Of a stretch of DNA of 5,567 nucleotides, positions 1 through 5,567 are shown piece after piece; within the stretch, counting starts at the first letter, position 1; every line of letters begins with the position of its first letter. Source of the stretch: Candidatus Hydrogenedentota bacterium (GTDB lineage: Bacteria; Hydrogenedentota; Hydrogenedentia; Hydrogenedentales; SLHB01); contig PWNM01000070.1 in assembly GCA_003557825.1 (NCBI GenBank), forward strand, positions 1-5,567. Direction: 5' to 3'. A program made the position numbers and the translations under genes. The notes under the pieces are model-generated. The model made no database searches, had not been told where the DNA came from, and was given only the letters and a program-made list of their open reading frames with translations.

Positions 1-90
1 ATCCAAGATAATACGGGGAGGCTCCGCTCCGGTCCCGCCGGCAAGGAGCAAAAGCCCCAGCATTTCAACCCAGATAACGCTGTTGTTCAT
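1..90 (-). CDS. N-terminal fragment of a secreted protein, function unknown (runs off left edge)
   Basis: The reverse strand opens with ATG at 90-88 and stays open for 30 codons to the window edge. The translation begins MNNSVIWVEMLGLLLLAG and continues through GTGAEPPRIILD. It has a short polar start, a hydrophobic core with a Leu run (about residues 11-16) and a small-residue stretch (AGGTGA) that fits signal peptidase I cleavage near residue 22. A good AGGA Shine-Dalgarno lies at 100-97, six bases before the ATG, and this supports the start. An internal ATG (codon 10) would remove part of the signal peptide and has less support. It lies 109 bases downstream of the large secreted hydrolase gene on the same strand, so co-transcription and a related exported role are plausible. 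Too little protein is present to name a family. Confidence 0.68.
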   Translation of the reverse strand, partial: MNNSVIWVEMLGLLLLAGGTGAEPPRIILD

Positions 91-199
91 GTGCAATCCT
101 ATGTCCGGGAACGGGAGGAAATCCTACCCCTCAGACTCCTTTGATGCCGCTCTAGGCCCCGTGATTCTTAAAGATACCTTTTTGACCGTCCGGGTTCCA

Positions 200-3100
200 T
201 CACTCAGACGGCTCGATGGAGATCCGGGCAACAGGTCCGAAGGGGGTACGACCGGTGGCCAGCATTCGAACCTCGATGATCTTGGCCTCAGAAGCCGATT
301 CAGCCAACACCACATCGTCGAGGATTACCGTTTCATGGCGCGGAACGGAATGGGGAATCGGCGTGGCCACCGTAGAGTAGTTCCTTGCTTCAATGACCAC
401 GGCTCCCTCGCCCTCGGCACGCCAGGTCGCCTCGGCGAGATTGGTAATTGTCATTCGAGCCACCACGGGTTCGCCCATGGTTACCTCAACGGCTTTCCCT
501 TCCTCGATCGTCACCCAGTCGCCCGCGTGGTCGCGAACCTCGATCCGGTCGAAAAATCCGTCAAGGTATTTGGGCGGATTTGTTCCGTCCATGGGGGTGT
601 TGCCCACAGCCAACGGCGGGCAATTACTCGAGTCGGTGCCTGTGCCGGCCGTGAGGAGCCCAGGGGTATAGCCTTCTTCAATGGCCTGCCAGAATTCGTC
701 TTCCACCTCGGAGTATACGCCAGTAAGGCCGGACACATGAGCATCGCGGTCGAATTCGATCCAGTAGTCCACCGGTTCCGCAGACGGGCCGTCGAGGAAG
801 GCCTGGGCGTGCTCGCGAATGACAATCGTGGCGGGACGGTCGGTCTTGTCCGGGTTCACGATGCCGTAGTCGCTGTTTTCACCAGTCCGGAATCCACCGG
901 GATACCACCACCAGTAAATTCCATCAGCGGCGCTGCCGATAAGCATGCGATAGAAATCGGTGAAGTAATCTGCCTGAAACTGGAGTTTTTCCTCAGGGCT
1001 ACGTCCCAACCCGAGATCCCAAGTCGATACGCCCGCCTCGGCCCAGATCACAGGCAGGTCTGGCCCGGCCCAGCGGGCGTATTCGTAGGTGAACCAGCCC
1101 GGTTTGACCCGTTCCCAATCGCCGATTCGTCCATAGGCCTCGGGCTCGAGAATGTCCACCGCCGCGGCCAAATAAGGCAAGTCATAGGGCATGATGCCCT
1201 GCCAATCGAGGGTAGGATTGCCCGCCTCGGCCTTCCGGAAGCTAACGTAGGTATCTGAATCCACCTCTCGGATAAGCGTTCGGGCACGGCTGTAGTATTT
1301 GTAAACAAGCATGTCGAGGAATCGTCGGTAGGCCGCCACCATCCGGACCCAGGGACCGTCTTCGCGAATCTGCGTCGCGTCCGGGTTGGTCACATGGCCG
1401 TCATCGTCGCGAGGGACGGGGAAACCCCAGTCCCGTTCGGCGTTCTCGATGCTGCCGTACCGTTCGATAATCCACGCTTCCCACTGGTCATCGAACTCCT
1501 GCCGATGAGTATGGGTCATCCACATGGGTTCCCAGGCGATATCGTATTTGAAAACGATGTTGTGCTCGGTCAGCCGATAGTATTCGATCAGTTCAACGAT
1601 CCGAGGCCCAAGCTGATCCCAACCGCTTTTCGGCGTGTTGTACTCGTGCCGCATGGATAGGTTGACGTAAAGCCCAAGCTCTTCGCATCGCCGCAGGAGG
1701 TCCAGTAAATTCTGATCCTCCATCGAGGCATGGTAAACAAACACCGCTACGGAATTGAGACCCATGTCGCGGACCATTTCGAGATCTCGTTGGATGATCT
1801 CGGGGTCATAGGAACGGGCCCCCATCCAAAACTCGAAATAGGGCCAGTCTTCGGTGGCGATTCCCGACGAGGGCATGTAATTGACCCCGTGGGCGCGCCA
1901 CCGTTCGCCGTCTTTCATGAATTCAGCGTTCTCGATCGTAATGGGGGAAATGGCCTCATCTGGTTCCCAGACATGGGCTCCATGCTCGACCCGGTCAATC
2001 ACTTTGTCTCCGTCCAGCAATTCAACAATGACCTGATAGCCGTCTTCAGGCCATTCGGGGGGCATCCAGGTTTCTTGAACCGTTCCCAGTTCGCCGGGTT
2101 CCAAGTCGAGGGACCACGATGTTTCAAAGGCAACGCTATCACCCGTTCGATCCAGGATGCGCACTCGGCCGGTAATATCGTTTCGTGCGATTTTGGATAG
2201 ATTGACGACCCGCAAACCCGTTTCCATCGGCTGATCGGCGAAGTAGGTATAGTGATTTGTGCCGCCGTCGAGCAGGTAGACGCCATGAGCCATGCGGGTA
2301 AGCAACGCCCCCACCGCTTCCATCACCGTATCATGACGATACCAGGCTGCATCTTCAACACCGAAAAAGGCCCATTGCGCCCCTTGTCCGGGGTTGTCGT
2401 CATTGCCGGCCTCGCCCTGAATCCGCAACACGCCCGGCGTCCCACGCCACGCATTTCCCGGGCTTCGGGCCTCGATCAGGGGAATCCACCGCCAGGCACG
2501 TCCCTTATTAAACCCGCCGCCGCCGGGACGGGGATGAGGGGCGCGAATGGATTCGGCCACGGGCCATGTCGTCGGCGCAAGTACGGTCTGATCCTGGCGC
2601 GTATGCAGCATGGTCGATTCCGTGATGTCATAATATTTATAGGATGGATACAGCCCGTCTTCGGGCGAAATGCCCACGTCCTGGACCAAGGGCTCGTTGT
2701 CTTCAGTCAGCGGTTCGGTACCAATCGCCGTTACCCAGTATTGCTGGCCTTCGTCCACCCGCCCGGTATGGGTTGTGGACAGGCCGACCGAGAACTGGAC
2801 CGCATTGGCCGGATTGAAGGTGGTATTTTGCCGTTCGGGAACGCTTTCCCAGAACTTGAAATCCTCAGGTCGCAACACATAGCGCCGCCATTCCCGCGTC
2901 AACGGAATCGAAGCGATCCAGCGCGAACCGTCCCGTTCCATCCATTCCGCGGACAATGTATAGGTCTCGGCTCCGCCTTTGGCCGCGAACACCGTCAGCT
3001 CGTGGCCCTCTGGAAAGGGCGATTCGTCAAACCAAGGCGTGTTTAGACTATCCCAGCCCCGGTGGCTGTCCATATAGGCATGGAGCGCGTTCCAGCCTTC

Positions 3101-3661
3101 AACGGGTCCTTCGGGGACGATTTCGTAGGAACCTTCCGCCTCGTCGGGGAAGTAGGACCGCTGCCAATCGTCGATGGAATCCGATTCCTGAAAATCAAAG
3201 AGCAGATTGACCGGTTCATCGGACGCCGCTTCTTGTTCGTATACATCGCGGGATAGCCACGCGCCTTCTCGGAACAATAGATGCTCTTGCCACAGGGGCG
3301 CTTGCAAGGCGACCAGATTGCCTCCCGCGGCGATGTAGCTTTCAATCGCATCCGATGCCGCGGCGGGGAGAAGTCCGGCATTCGGGAAAATCACGACATC
3401 ATACGTTTCAGGACATAGCTGCTCTGGATCGGACAGTTCCTCCGCGCCAATGAGCAGGGCGGAATAACCGGCGCCCTCGGCCACGCCGGCGAGACGTTCG
3501 GCAAAGGCCCCGTCAAGGTCCGGAATGTCCTCCGAGAAAACGGCGGCCCGCAGGGGCTCGGAGTCTGCACCTGCCTGGATGAATGCCATACTCATCATGA
3601 ATACTCCCGTTATTACCGTTACGATACTGCATGGTTTGCTCCACGTACGCACTCGCATCAT
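200..3661 (-). CDS. Large secreted multidomain protein, putative clan GH-A (beta-galactosidase-like) glycoside hydrolase
   Basis: This 1153-residue protein probably hydrolyses a beta-glycoside outside the cytoplasm; the substrate is unknown. It has a signal peptide: basic R3/R5/K9, a hydrophobic core at about 11-28 and an A-G-A cleavage site at 30-32. Residues ~36-125 resemble the class-I glutamine-amidotransferase-like domain of beta-galactosidases (YDVVIFPNAG, then AAGGNLVALQAP). Residues ~150-315 look like a carbohydrate-binding-type beta sandwich inserted into that domain. Residues ~330-470 look like its continuation (RAWRWIPLIEA, QWAFFGVED). About 470-570 is Ig-like. About 573-950 reads as a TIM barrel: HGVNY at 591, likely acid/base E711 in AWEP, likely nucleophile E875 in VIWAEAG, then W917-W919 and a GIVNPDKTDRPA motif near 933. 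The C-terminal ~200 residues are beta-rich. The Asn that usually precedes the acid/base Glu is Trp here. The start is supported by AGGGAG at 3675-3670, eight bases before the ATG; a second ATG follows immediately. Domain limits are by eye, and activity is inferred. Confidence 0.8.
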   Translation of the reverse strand: MMRVRTWSKPCSIVTVITGVFMMSMAFIQAGADSEPLRAAVFSEDIPDLDGAFAERLAGVAEGAGYSALLIGAEELSDPEQLCPETYDVVIFPNAGLLPAAASDAIESYIAAGGNLVALQAPLWQEHLLFREGAWLSRDVYEQEAASDEPVNLLFDFQESDSIDDWQRSYFPDEAEGSYEIVPEGPVEGWNALHAYMDSHRGWDSLNTPWFDESPFPEGHELTVFAAKGGAETYTLSAEWMERDGSRWIASIPLTREWRRYVLRPEDFKFWESVPERQNTTFNPANAVQFSVGLSTTHTGRVDEGQQYWVTAIGTEPLTEDNEPLVQDVGISPEDGLYPSYKYYDITESTMLHTRQDQTVLAPTTWPVAESIRAPHPRPGGGGFNKGRAWRWIPLIEARSPGNAWRGTPGVLRIQGEAGNDDNPGQGAQWAFFGVEDAAWYRHDTVMEAVGALLTRMAHGVYLLDGGTNHYTYFADQPMETGLRVVNLSKIARNDITGRVRILDRTGDSVAFETSWSLDLEPGELGTVQETWMPPEWPEDGYQVIVELLDGDKVIDRVEHGAHVWEPDEAISPITIENAEFMKDGERWRAHGVNYMPSSGIATEDWPYFEFWMGARSYDPEIIQRDLEMVRDMGLNSVAVFVYHASMEDQNLLDLLRRCEELGLYVNLSMRHEYNTPKSGWDQLGPRIVELIEYYRLTEHNIVFKYDIAWEPMWMTHTHRQEFDDQWEAWIIERYGSIENAERDWGFPVPRDDDGHVTNPDATQIREDGPWVRMVAAYRRFLDMLVYKYYSRARTLIREVDSDTYVSFRKAEAGNPTLDWQGIMPYDLPYLAAAVDILEPEAYGRIGDWERVKPGWFTYEYARWAGPDLPVIWAEAGVSTWDLGLGRSPEEKLQFQADYFTDFYRMLIGSAADGIYWWWYPGGFRTGENSDYGIVNPDKTDRPATIVIREHAQAFLDGPSAEPVDYWIEFDRDAHVSGLTGVYSEVEDEFWQAIEEGYTPGLLTAGTGTDSSNCPPLAVGNTPMDGTNPPKYLDGFFDRIEVRDHAGDWVTIEEGKAVEVTMGEPVVARMTITNLAEATWRAEGEGAVVIEARNYSTVATPIPHSVPRHETVILDDVVLAESASEAKIIEVRMLATGRTPFGPVARISIEPSE

Positions 3662-3700
3662 GTGTAAAACTCCCTTTTATACGTCTTCTCGTAGGCCAAA

Positions 3701-3713
3701 CGGCATTATGCCG
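3701..3713. repeat. Perfect 13-bp palindrome over the hydrolase -10 box (candidate operator)
   Basis: CGGCAT-T-ATGCCG has two perfect 6-base arms around one central base. It covers the predicted -10 hexamer (3705-3710) of the divergent hydrolase promoter. A symmetric site here is where a dimeric repressor would block RNA polymerase. No regulator gene is in the window, so operator function is inferred from position and symmetry. Chance is a real alternative for so short a palindrome. Confidence 0.4.
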
Positions 3714-3733
3714 AAATACCCCAGTGACCGCAA
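3705..3733 (-). promoter_or_regulatory. Predicted sigma70-type promoter of the secreted hydrolase gene
   Basis: Read on the reverse strand, TTGCGG (3733-3728) and CATAAT (3710-3705) are separated by 17 bases. Each hexamer differs from consensus at one or two positions. Transcription would start near 3698, leaving a leader of about 37 bases that contains the AGGGAG ribosome site. The position, spacing and leader length all fit the gene start at 3661. It is predicted from sequence alone. Confidence 0.6.
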
Positions 3734-3816
3734 CCGGGTCCGATGAGATGGGTACACCACAGGAATGTGGAGGGAACCAGAGCAGGGAAGGCGCTGCGGA
3801 TGGTGTTGCGGTCTCT
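3723..3816. repeat. Inverted pair of 12-mers carrying both divergent -35 boxes
   Basis: GTTGCGGTCTCT at 3805-3816 on + matches GTTGCGGTCACT on - (3734-3723) at 11 of 12 bases. The copies face outward, 70 bases apart, and each contains the TTGCGG -35 hexamer of its own promoter. The shared six bases past the hexamer are not explained by sigma70 consensus. They may be a common regulator site, or chance similarity between two -35 regions. Confidence 0.4.
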
Positions 3817-3835
3817 ACCGGTCATTTGCTATGAT
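3806..3835 (+). promoter_or_regulatory. Predicted extended -10 promoter of the rpsF-ssb-rpsR operon
   Basis: TTGCGG (3806-3811) and TATGAT (3830-3835) are separated by 18 bases. TG at 3827-3828 with one base before the hexamer makes an extended -10 element (TGCTATGAT). Transcription would start near 3842, giving a leader of about 51 bases before the TTG start of rpsF. The near-consensus -10 plus extended element fits the strong constitutive expression expected of a ribosomal protein operon. Confidence 0.65.
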
Positions 3836-3844
3836 TTCCGGCTA

Positions 3845-3884
3845 TACCTACGGCCTGCAAAGGCCCAACCCTGCAGAGGAGGTG
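3845..3884 (+). promoter_or_regulatory. Foldable rpsF leader that can mask the ribosome binding site
   Basis: In the predicted 5' leader, TACCT (3845-3849) can pair with AGGTG (3880-3884, one G-U pair), which includes part of the Shine-Dalgarno. Inside it, CTGCA (3855-3859) can pair with TGCAG (3872-3876). An alternative and mutually exclusive hairpin is GGCC (3852-3855) with GGCC (3862-3865) around a six-base loop. Ribosomal protein operons, including rpsF leaders bound by the S6:S18 pair, are often autoregulated through such structures. I could not match the published S6:S18 motif here, so the role is inference. Confidence 0.33.
3877..3882 (+). promoter_or_regulatory. Strong Shine-Dalgarno that sets the TTG start of rpsF
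   Basis: AGGAGG at 3877-3882, extending to AGGAGGTGA, is close to a full anti-16S match. It lies 10 bases before TTG at 3893 and 13 before the next TTG at 3896. It rules out the upstream in-frame ATG at 3743, which would add 50 unrelated residues and lies upstream of the predicted promoter. Confidence 0.85.
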
Positions 3885-3892
3885 AGAACACA

Positions 3893-4333
3893 TTGTTGAG
3901 GACATACGAAGCGCTCTACATCATTCAACCTGATCTGGGCGATGATGAGATCCAGGCGGTAGCAAAGCAAGTCGAGTCGTTGATTACGGACAACGGCGGT
4001 TCTATCGTGCGCTCCGAGATCTGGGGAAAACGCAAACTGGCATACCAAGTCGATAAATGGACAGAAGGATGCTACGTGCTACTCCGATATGAGGCCCCGG
4101 CGGAGTTCAACAAACGTCTGGAAAACTATTTCCGTCTGTCGGATTCGGTCATTCGGTTCCTGATCACCTATTTTGATGAGCAGACCCTCCGACTCGAGGA
4201 GGAGCAACAAAAGCGCAAACAAGCGGAGATCCAGGCAAGCGCCAGCCGCGGCCGAGACGATGACGATGACGATGACCGGCCAAGCCGGCCGCGTCAACGC
4301 GTCGTAGTAAAAGACGAAACCGAAGAAGAGTAG
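3893..4333 (+). CDS. rpsF: 30S ribosomal protein bS6
   Basis: bS6 binds 16S rRNA on the platform of the 30S subunit as a heterodimer with bS18, which is encoded two genes downstream. The 146-residue product starts MLRTYEALYIIQPDL, the classic bS6 N-terminus. Conserved stretches include IWGKRKLAYQVDKWTEGCYVL (about 43-63; Gly-Lys-Arg-Lys-Leu-Ala-Tyr core) and the C-terminal helix RLSDSVIRFL (81-90). Beyond residue ~100 is a long charged tail with seven consecutive Asp (122-128) and a final DETEEE. This makes it longer than many bS6 proteins. The Glu-rich end recalls the E. coli S6 tail, which RimK glutamylates; no rimK is visible here. The start is TTG at 3893 after AGGAGG; TTG at 3896 is possible and would shorten it by one residue. 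It is the first gene of the operon, and ssb begins 18 bases after its stop. Confidence 0.96.
   Translation: MLRTYEALYIIQPDLGDDEIQAVAKQVESLITDNGGSIVRSEIWGKRKLAYQVDKWTEGCYVLLRYEAPAEFNKRLENYFRLSDSVIRFLITYFDEQTLRLEEEQQKRKQAEIQASASRGRDDDDDDDRPSRPRQRVVVKDETEEE
4256..4276 (+). repeat. In-frame hexanucleotide tandem repeat (GACGAT x 3.5) encoding poly-Asp
   Basis: GACGAT is repeated three times and followed by GAC, giving alternating GAC/GAT codons for seven Asp in the bS6 tail. Because the unit is six bases, slippage would change the Asp count by two without breaking the frame. The tail lies outside the folded S6 domain, so length change is probably tolerated. Confidence 0.85.
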
Positions 4334-4351
4334 CACGTGGAGGACTAAGGG

Positions 4352-4831
4352 ATGCCAGACCTGCGGATGCCCGAACTCAACAAGGTGTTTCTAGCGGGCC
4401 GTTTAGCGGCGGATCCGGAACTCAAGTACCTACCCAGCGGAACAGCTGTGTGTAAATTGCGGTTAGCCAGTTCTCGACGCTTTAAGACCCGTGATGGCGA
4501 CCAACGCGAAGACCAGCTGTTTATCAATGTAACGGCATGGGAAAAATCCGCTGAATTCTGCAATGAATACATGCGGAAAGGTACCCCTGTGTTGGTCGAA
4601 GGCGAGCTTCGCATGAACGAATGGGAAGACAAGAATACGGGACAGAAGCGGTCGGCCATCGAGATCAACTCGGTACGTATCCAATCGCTGGAATGGGCGG
4701 ACCGCGACGGAGGCCGAAGTGGCAGCAGAGACAGCGGTAGAAGCGGAGGCGACTATTCCCAAGATGCGCCTAGCCCGCGACCACGTCCCGTCGAGGAAGA
4801 TACGCCGCCCGAGGATGATATCCCCTTCTAA
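4352..4831 (+). CDS. ssb: Single-stranded DNA-binding protein
   Basis: SSB coats single-stranded DNA in replication, recombination and repair, and recruits partner enzymes through its C-terminal tip. The 159-residue product has an OB fold at about 7-115 (LNKVFLAGRLAADPELKYL at 9-27; QLFINVTAWEKSAEF at 55-69; KGTPVLVEGELR at 76-87). A disordered Gly/Ser/Arg/Pro-rich linker follows (about 116-149), then the acidic tip EDDIPF (154-159), nearly identical to the E. coli tip. Length and layout are normal for a bacterial homotetrameric SSB. GGAGG at 4339-4343, eight bases before the ATG at 4352, supports this start. The family consensus begins near MPELNKV, so Met6 at 4367 is a less likely alternative with no well-placed ribosome site. 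It lies between rpsF and rpsR, as in many bacteria including Bacillus, and rpsR follows after 31 bases. Confidence 0.97.
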   Translation: MPDLRMPELNKVFLAGRLAADPELKYLPSGTAVCKLRLASSRRFKTRDGDQREDQLFINVTAWEKSAEFCNEYMRKGTPVLVEGELRMNEWEDKNTGQKRSAIEINSVRIQSLEWADRDGGRSGSRDSGRSGGDYSQDAPSPRPRPVEEDTPPEDDIPF

Positions 4832-4862
4832 CTCCACCACCATGGAGAACTGAGGTTTACCA

Positions 4863-5129
4863 ATGAAAGCAAGTGTAAAATCGAAGTCGCGCCTGCGCAA
4901 GAAGCGCAAAAAGAAGGCGCAGCTGCGGCCCAAGGTCTGCCGTCTGACGGTCGATCGGGTCGTATACATTGATTACAAAGATGTCGCCATGCTGAAGCAT
5001 TACGTGACGGAACGGGGTAAGATTATCCCACGCCGGATTACGGGCGCCACTGCCCGCCATCAACGGATGCTGAATCAGGCCATCAAACGGGCACGCCAGA
5101 TTGCTTTGTTGCCCTACGTAGCCGAATAA
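4863..5129 (+). CDS. rpsR: 30S ribosomal protein bS18
   Basis: bS18 is the 30S platform protein that pairs with bS6. The 88-residue product has a strongly basic N-terminal extension (residues 1-23, almost all Lys/Arg/Ser) and then the family core: YIDYKDVAMLKHYVTERGKI at 35-54, PRRITGATARHQRML at 56-70 and AIKRARQIALLPY at 73-85. Length and C-terminus are typical. In zinc-binding bS18 forms a CxxC-type pair precedes YIDYKD. Here C26 remains but the partner position is T29 (CRLT), so zinc binding is probably lost. GAGG at 4852-4855, seven bases before the ATG, supports the start. It is the third gene of the operon. Confidence 0.97.
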   Translation: MKASVKSKSRLRKKRKKKAQLRPKVCRLTVDRVVYIDYKDVAMLKHYVTERGKIIPRRITGATARHQRMLNQAIKRARQIALLPYVAE

Positions 5130-5166
5130 CCCATTCGGGATCCGGCGCACCCAAAACCAGGCAGAC

Positions 5167-5567
5167 ATGTACTTTTTAGCGGTCATTGCCCAAGCGTTGG
5201 GCTGCGCAATACTCGCATCGGGAGGCGCGAGCGCACTTGAGTTTGCGTTAGTTCCGATTCTCGTTGCGGTCCATGCCGCCACGGGCCGAATACGATATGC
5301 CGTCGGGCTGATCGGCGCCACTCTTGCCGGGGTGGCCCTCACGGTTTCATTGGCCTATGCCCACGACGCAGTGCTGGTCCGGGTCCATTGGGCGGTCTTG
5401 CCCTATTATGGGGGTGTGGCGGCTTTGGGTCTCATCCTGGGCGCCGGCATCCGGCGGCGATGGTCCTTTGGAACCATTGTCGCCGCCATGATGGCCCCGG
5501 CCTGCATCGGTATCGTGGTAACGTTGCTCGTGGCCTGGGATTGGTGGCTTGCCGAGGCGGCCACGTG
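5167..5567 (+). CDS. Polytopic membrane protein, N-terminal part (possible YybS/DUF2232-like; runs off right edge)
   Basis: ATG at 5167 opens a frame with no stop for 133 codons to the window edge, beginning MYFLAVIAQALGCAIL. It is very hydrophobic with short charged breaks. Likely membrane helices lie at about residues 2-18, 22-38, 43-65, 74-95 and 101-124, with loops carrying RIR (41-43) and RRR (96-98). The Arg-rich turn after a helix suggests cytoplasmic loops there. The start has a modest AGG at 5159-5161, five bases upstream, and no in-frame ATG/GTG/TTG precedes it after the rpsR stop. It begins 37 bases after rpsR in the same direction and probably belongs to the operon. In many bacteria a DUF2232 (YybS-like) membrane protein gene sits here before rplI. 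The assignment rests on position and hydrophobicity, not on recognised motifs. Confidence 0.72.
   Translation, partial: MYFLAVIAQALGCAILASGGASALEFALVPILVAVHAATGRIRYAVGLIGATLAGVALTVSLAYAHDAVLVRVHWAVLPYYGGVAALGLILGAGIRRRWSFGTIVAAMMAPACIGIVVTLLVAWDWWLAEAAT

Noticed and set aside
112..129. Hairpin-like GGAGGAAATCCTACCC as a terminator of the hydrolase gene
   Set aside because: The loop would be only about two bases, the stem contains a bulge, and no T tract follows on the - strand.
83..1258. A 391-codon open frame on + opposite the 3' part of the hydrolase gene
   Set aside because: It is antisense to a gene with clear signal peptide, domain and catalytic motifs. Its translation is low-complexity-like (rich in Arg, Gly, His, Val) with no recognisable domain, and no ribosome site was seen. 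It is best read as a codon-bias shadow.
2252..3046. A 264-codon open frame on + opposite the N-terminal half of the hydrolase gene
   Set aside because: It is antisense to coding sequence, with Arg/Pro/Gly-rich translation and no recognisable family. It is a shadow of the hydrolase frame.
3838..3840. CCG trinucleotide near the rpsF leader as an S6:S18 recognition element
   Set aside because: It lies upstream of the predicted transcription start (about 3842), and I could not build the known motif around it.
3743..3892. ATG-initiated 50-codon extension of rpsF
   Set aside because: It has no Shine-Dalgarno, starts upstream of the predicted promoter, and encodes residues unlike bS6. The family N-terminus (RTYEALYII) begins right after the TTG codons preceded by AGGAGG.
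4276..4288. CCGGC-CAA-GCCGG hairpin as a terminator or attenuator
   Set aside because: It lies inside the rpsF coding frame, has only five pairs and is not followed by a T tract. It probably reflects GC-rich Arg/Pro codons.

Overview
The window is a bacterial chromosomal segment, moderately GC-rich by eye, with two divergent halves separated by a 231-base intergenic region (3662-3892). The right half is the conserved ribosomal/replication block rpsF-ssb-rpsR (bS6, single-stranded DNA-binding protein, bS18) on the + strand. It is followed by the start of an integral membrane protein that runs off the right edge. The left half, on the - strand, is one very long gene for a secreted multidomain protein of glycoside hydrolase type. 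Beyond it lie the first 30 codons of a second secreted protein that runs off the left edge.

Organism: the rpsF-ssb-rpsR order, the SSB tail ending DDIPF and good Shine-Dalgarno sites show a bacterium. The left-hand protein has a glutamine-amidotransferase-like N-terminus, a sandwich-domain insertion, a TIM barrel and a C-terminal beta domain. From general knowledge, this kind of large secreted protein is frequent in polysaccharide-degrading Planctomycetota/Verrucomicrobiota/Lentisphaerota-type and Hydrogenedentota/Sumerlaeota-type bacteria. That placement is a low-confidence inference; no sequence here fixes the phylum.

Layout: 1-90 (-) is a signal-peptide-bearing gene start. Positions 91-199 are a spacer with no clear terminator. 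The putative secreted hydrolase occupies 200-3661 (-). Positions 3662-3892 hold two back-to-back sigma70-type promoters, a palindrome on the hydrolase -10 box, an inverted 12-mer shared by the two -35 regions, and a foldable rpsF leader. Then come rpsF (3893-4333, TTG start), ssb (4352-4831), rpsR (4863-5129) and a partial membrane protein (5167 to the edge), all on +.

The + strand genes are spaced 18, 31 and 37 bases apart and read as one operon. S6 and S18 pair on the 30S platform and SSB coats single-stranded DNA, so the operon couples translation and replication supply. The membrane protein sits where many bacteria keep a YybS/DUF2232-type gene between rpsR and rplI. The - strand genes look like an unrelated accessory carbohydrate-use unit placed beside this housekeeping operon. 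No complete undescribed system (defence, mobile element, CRISPR) is visible. The most interesting items are the unusual hydrolase and the mirrored control region.
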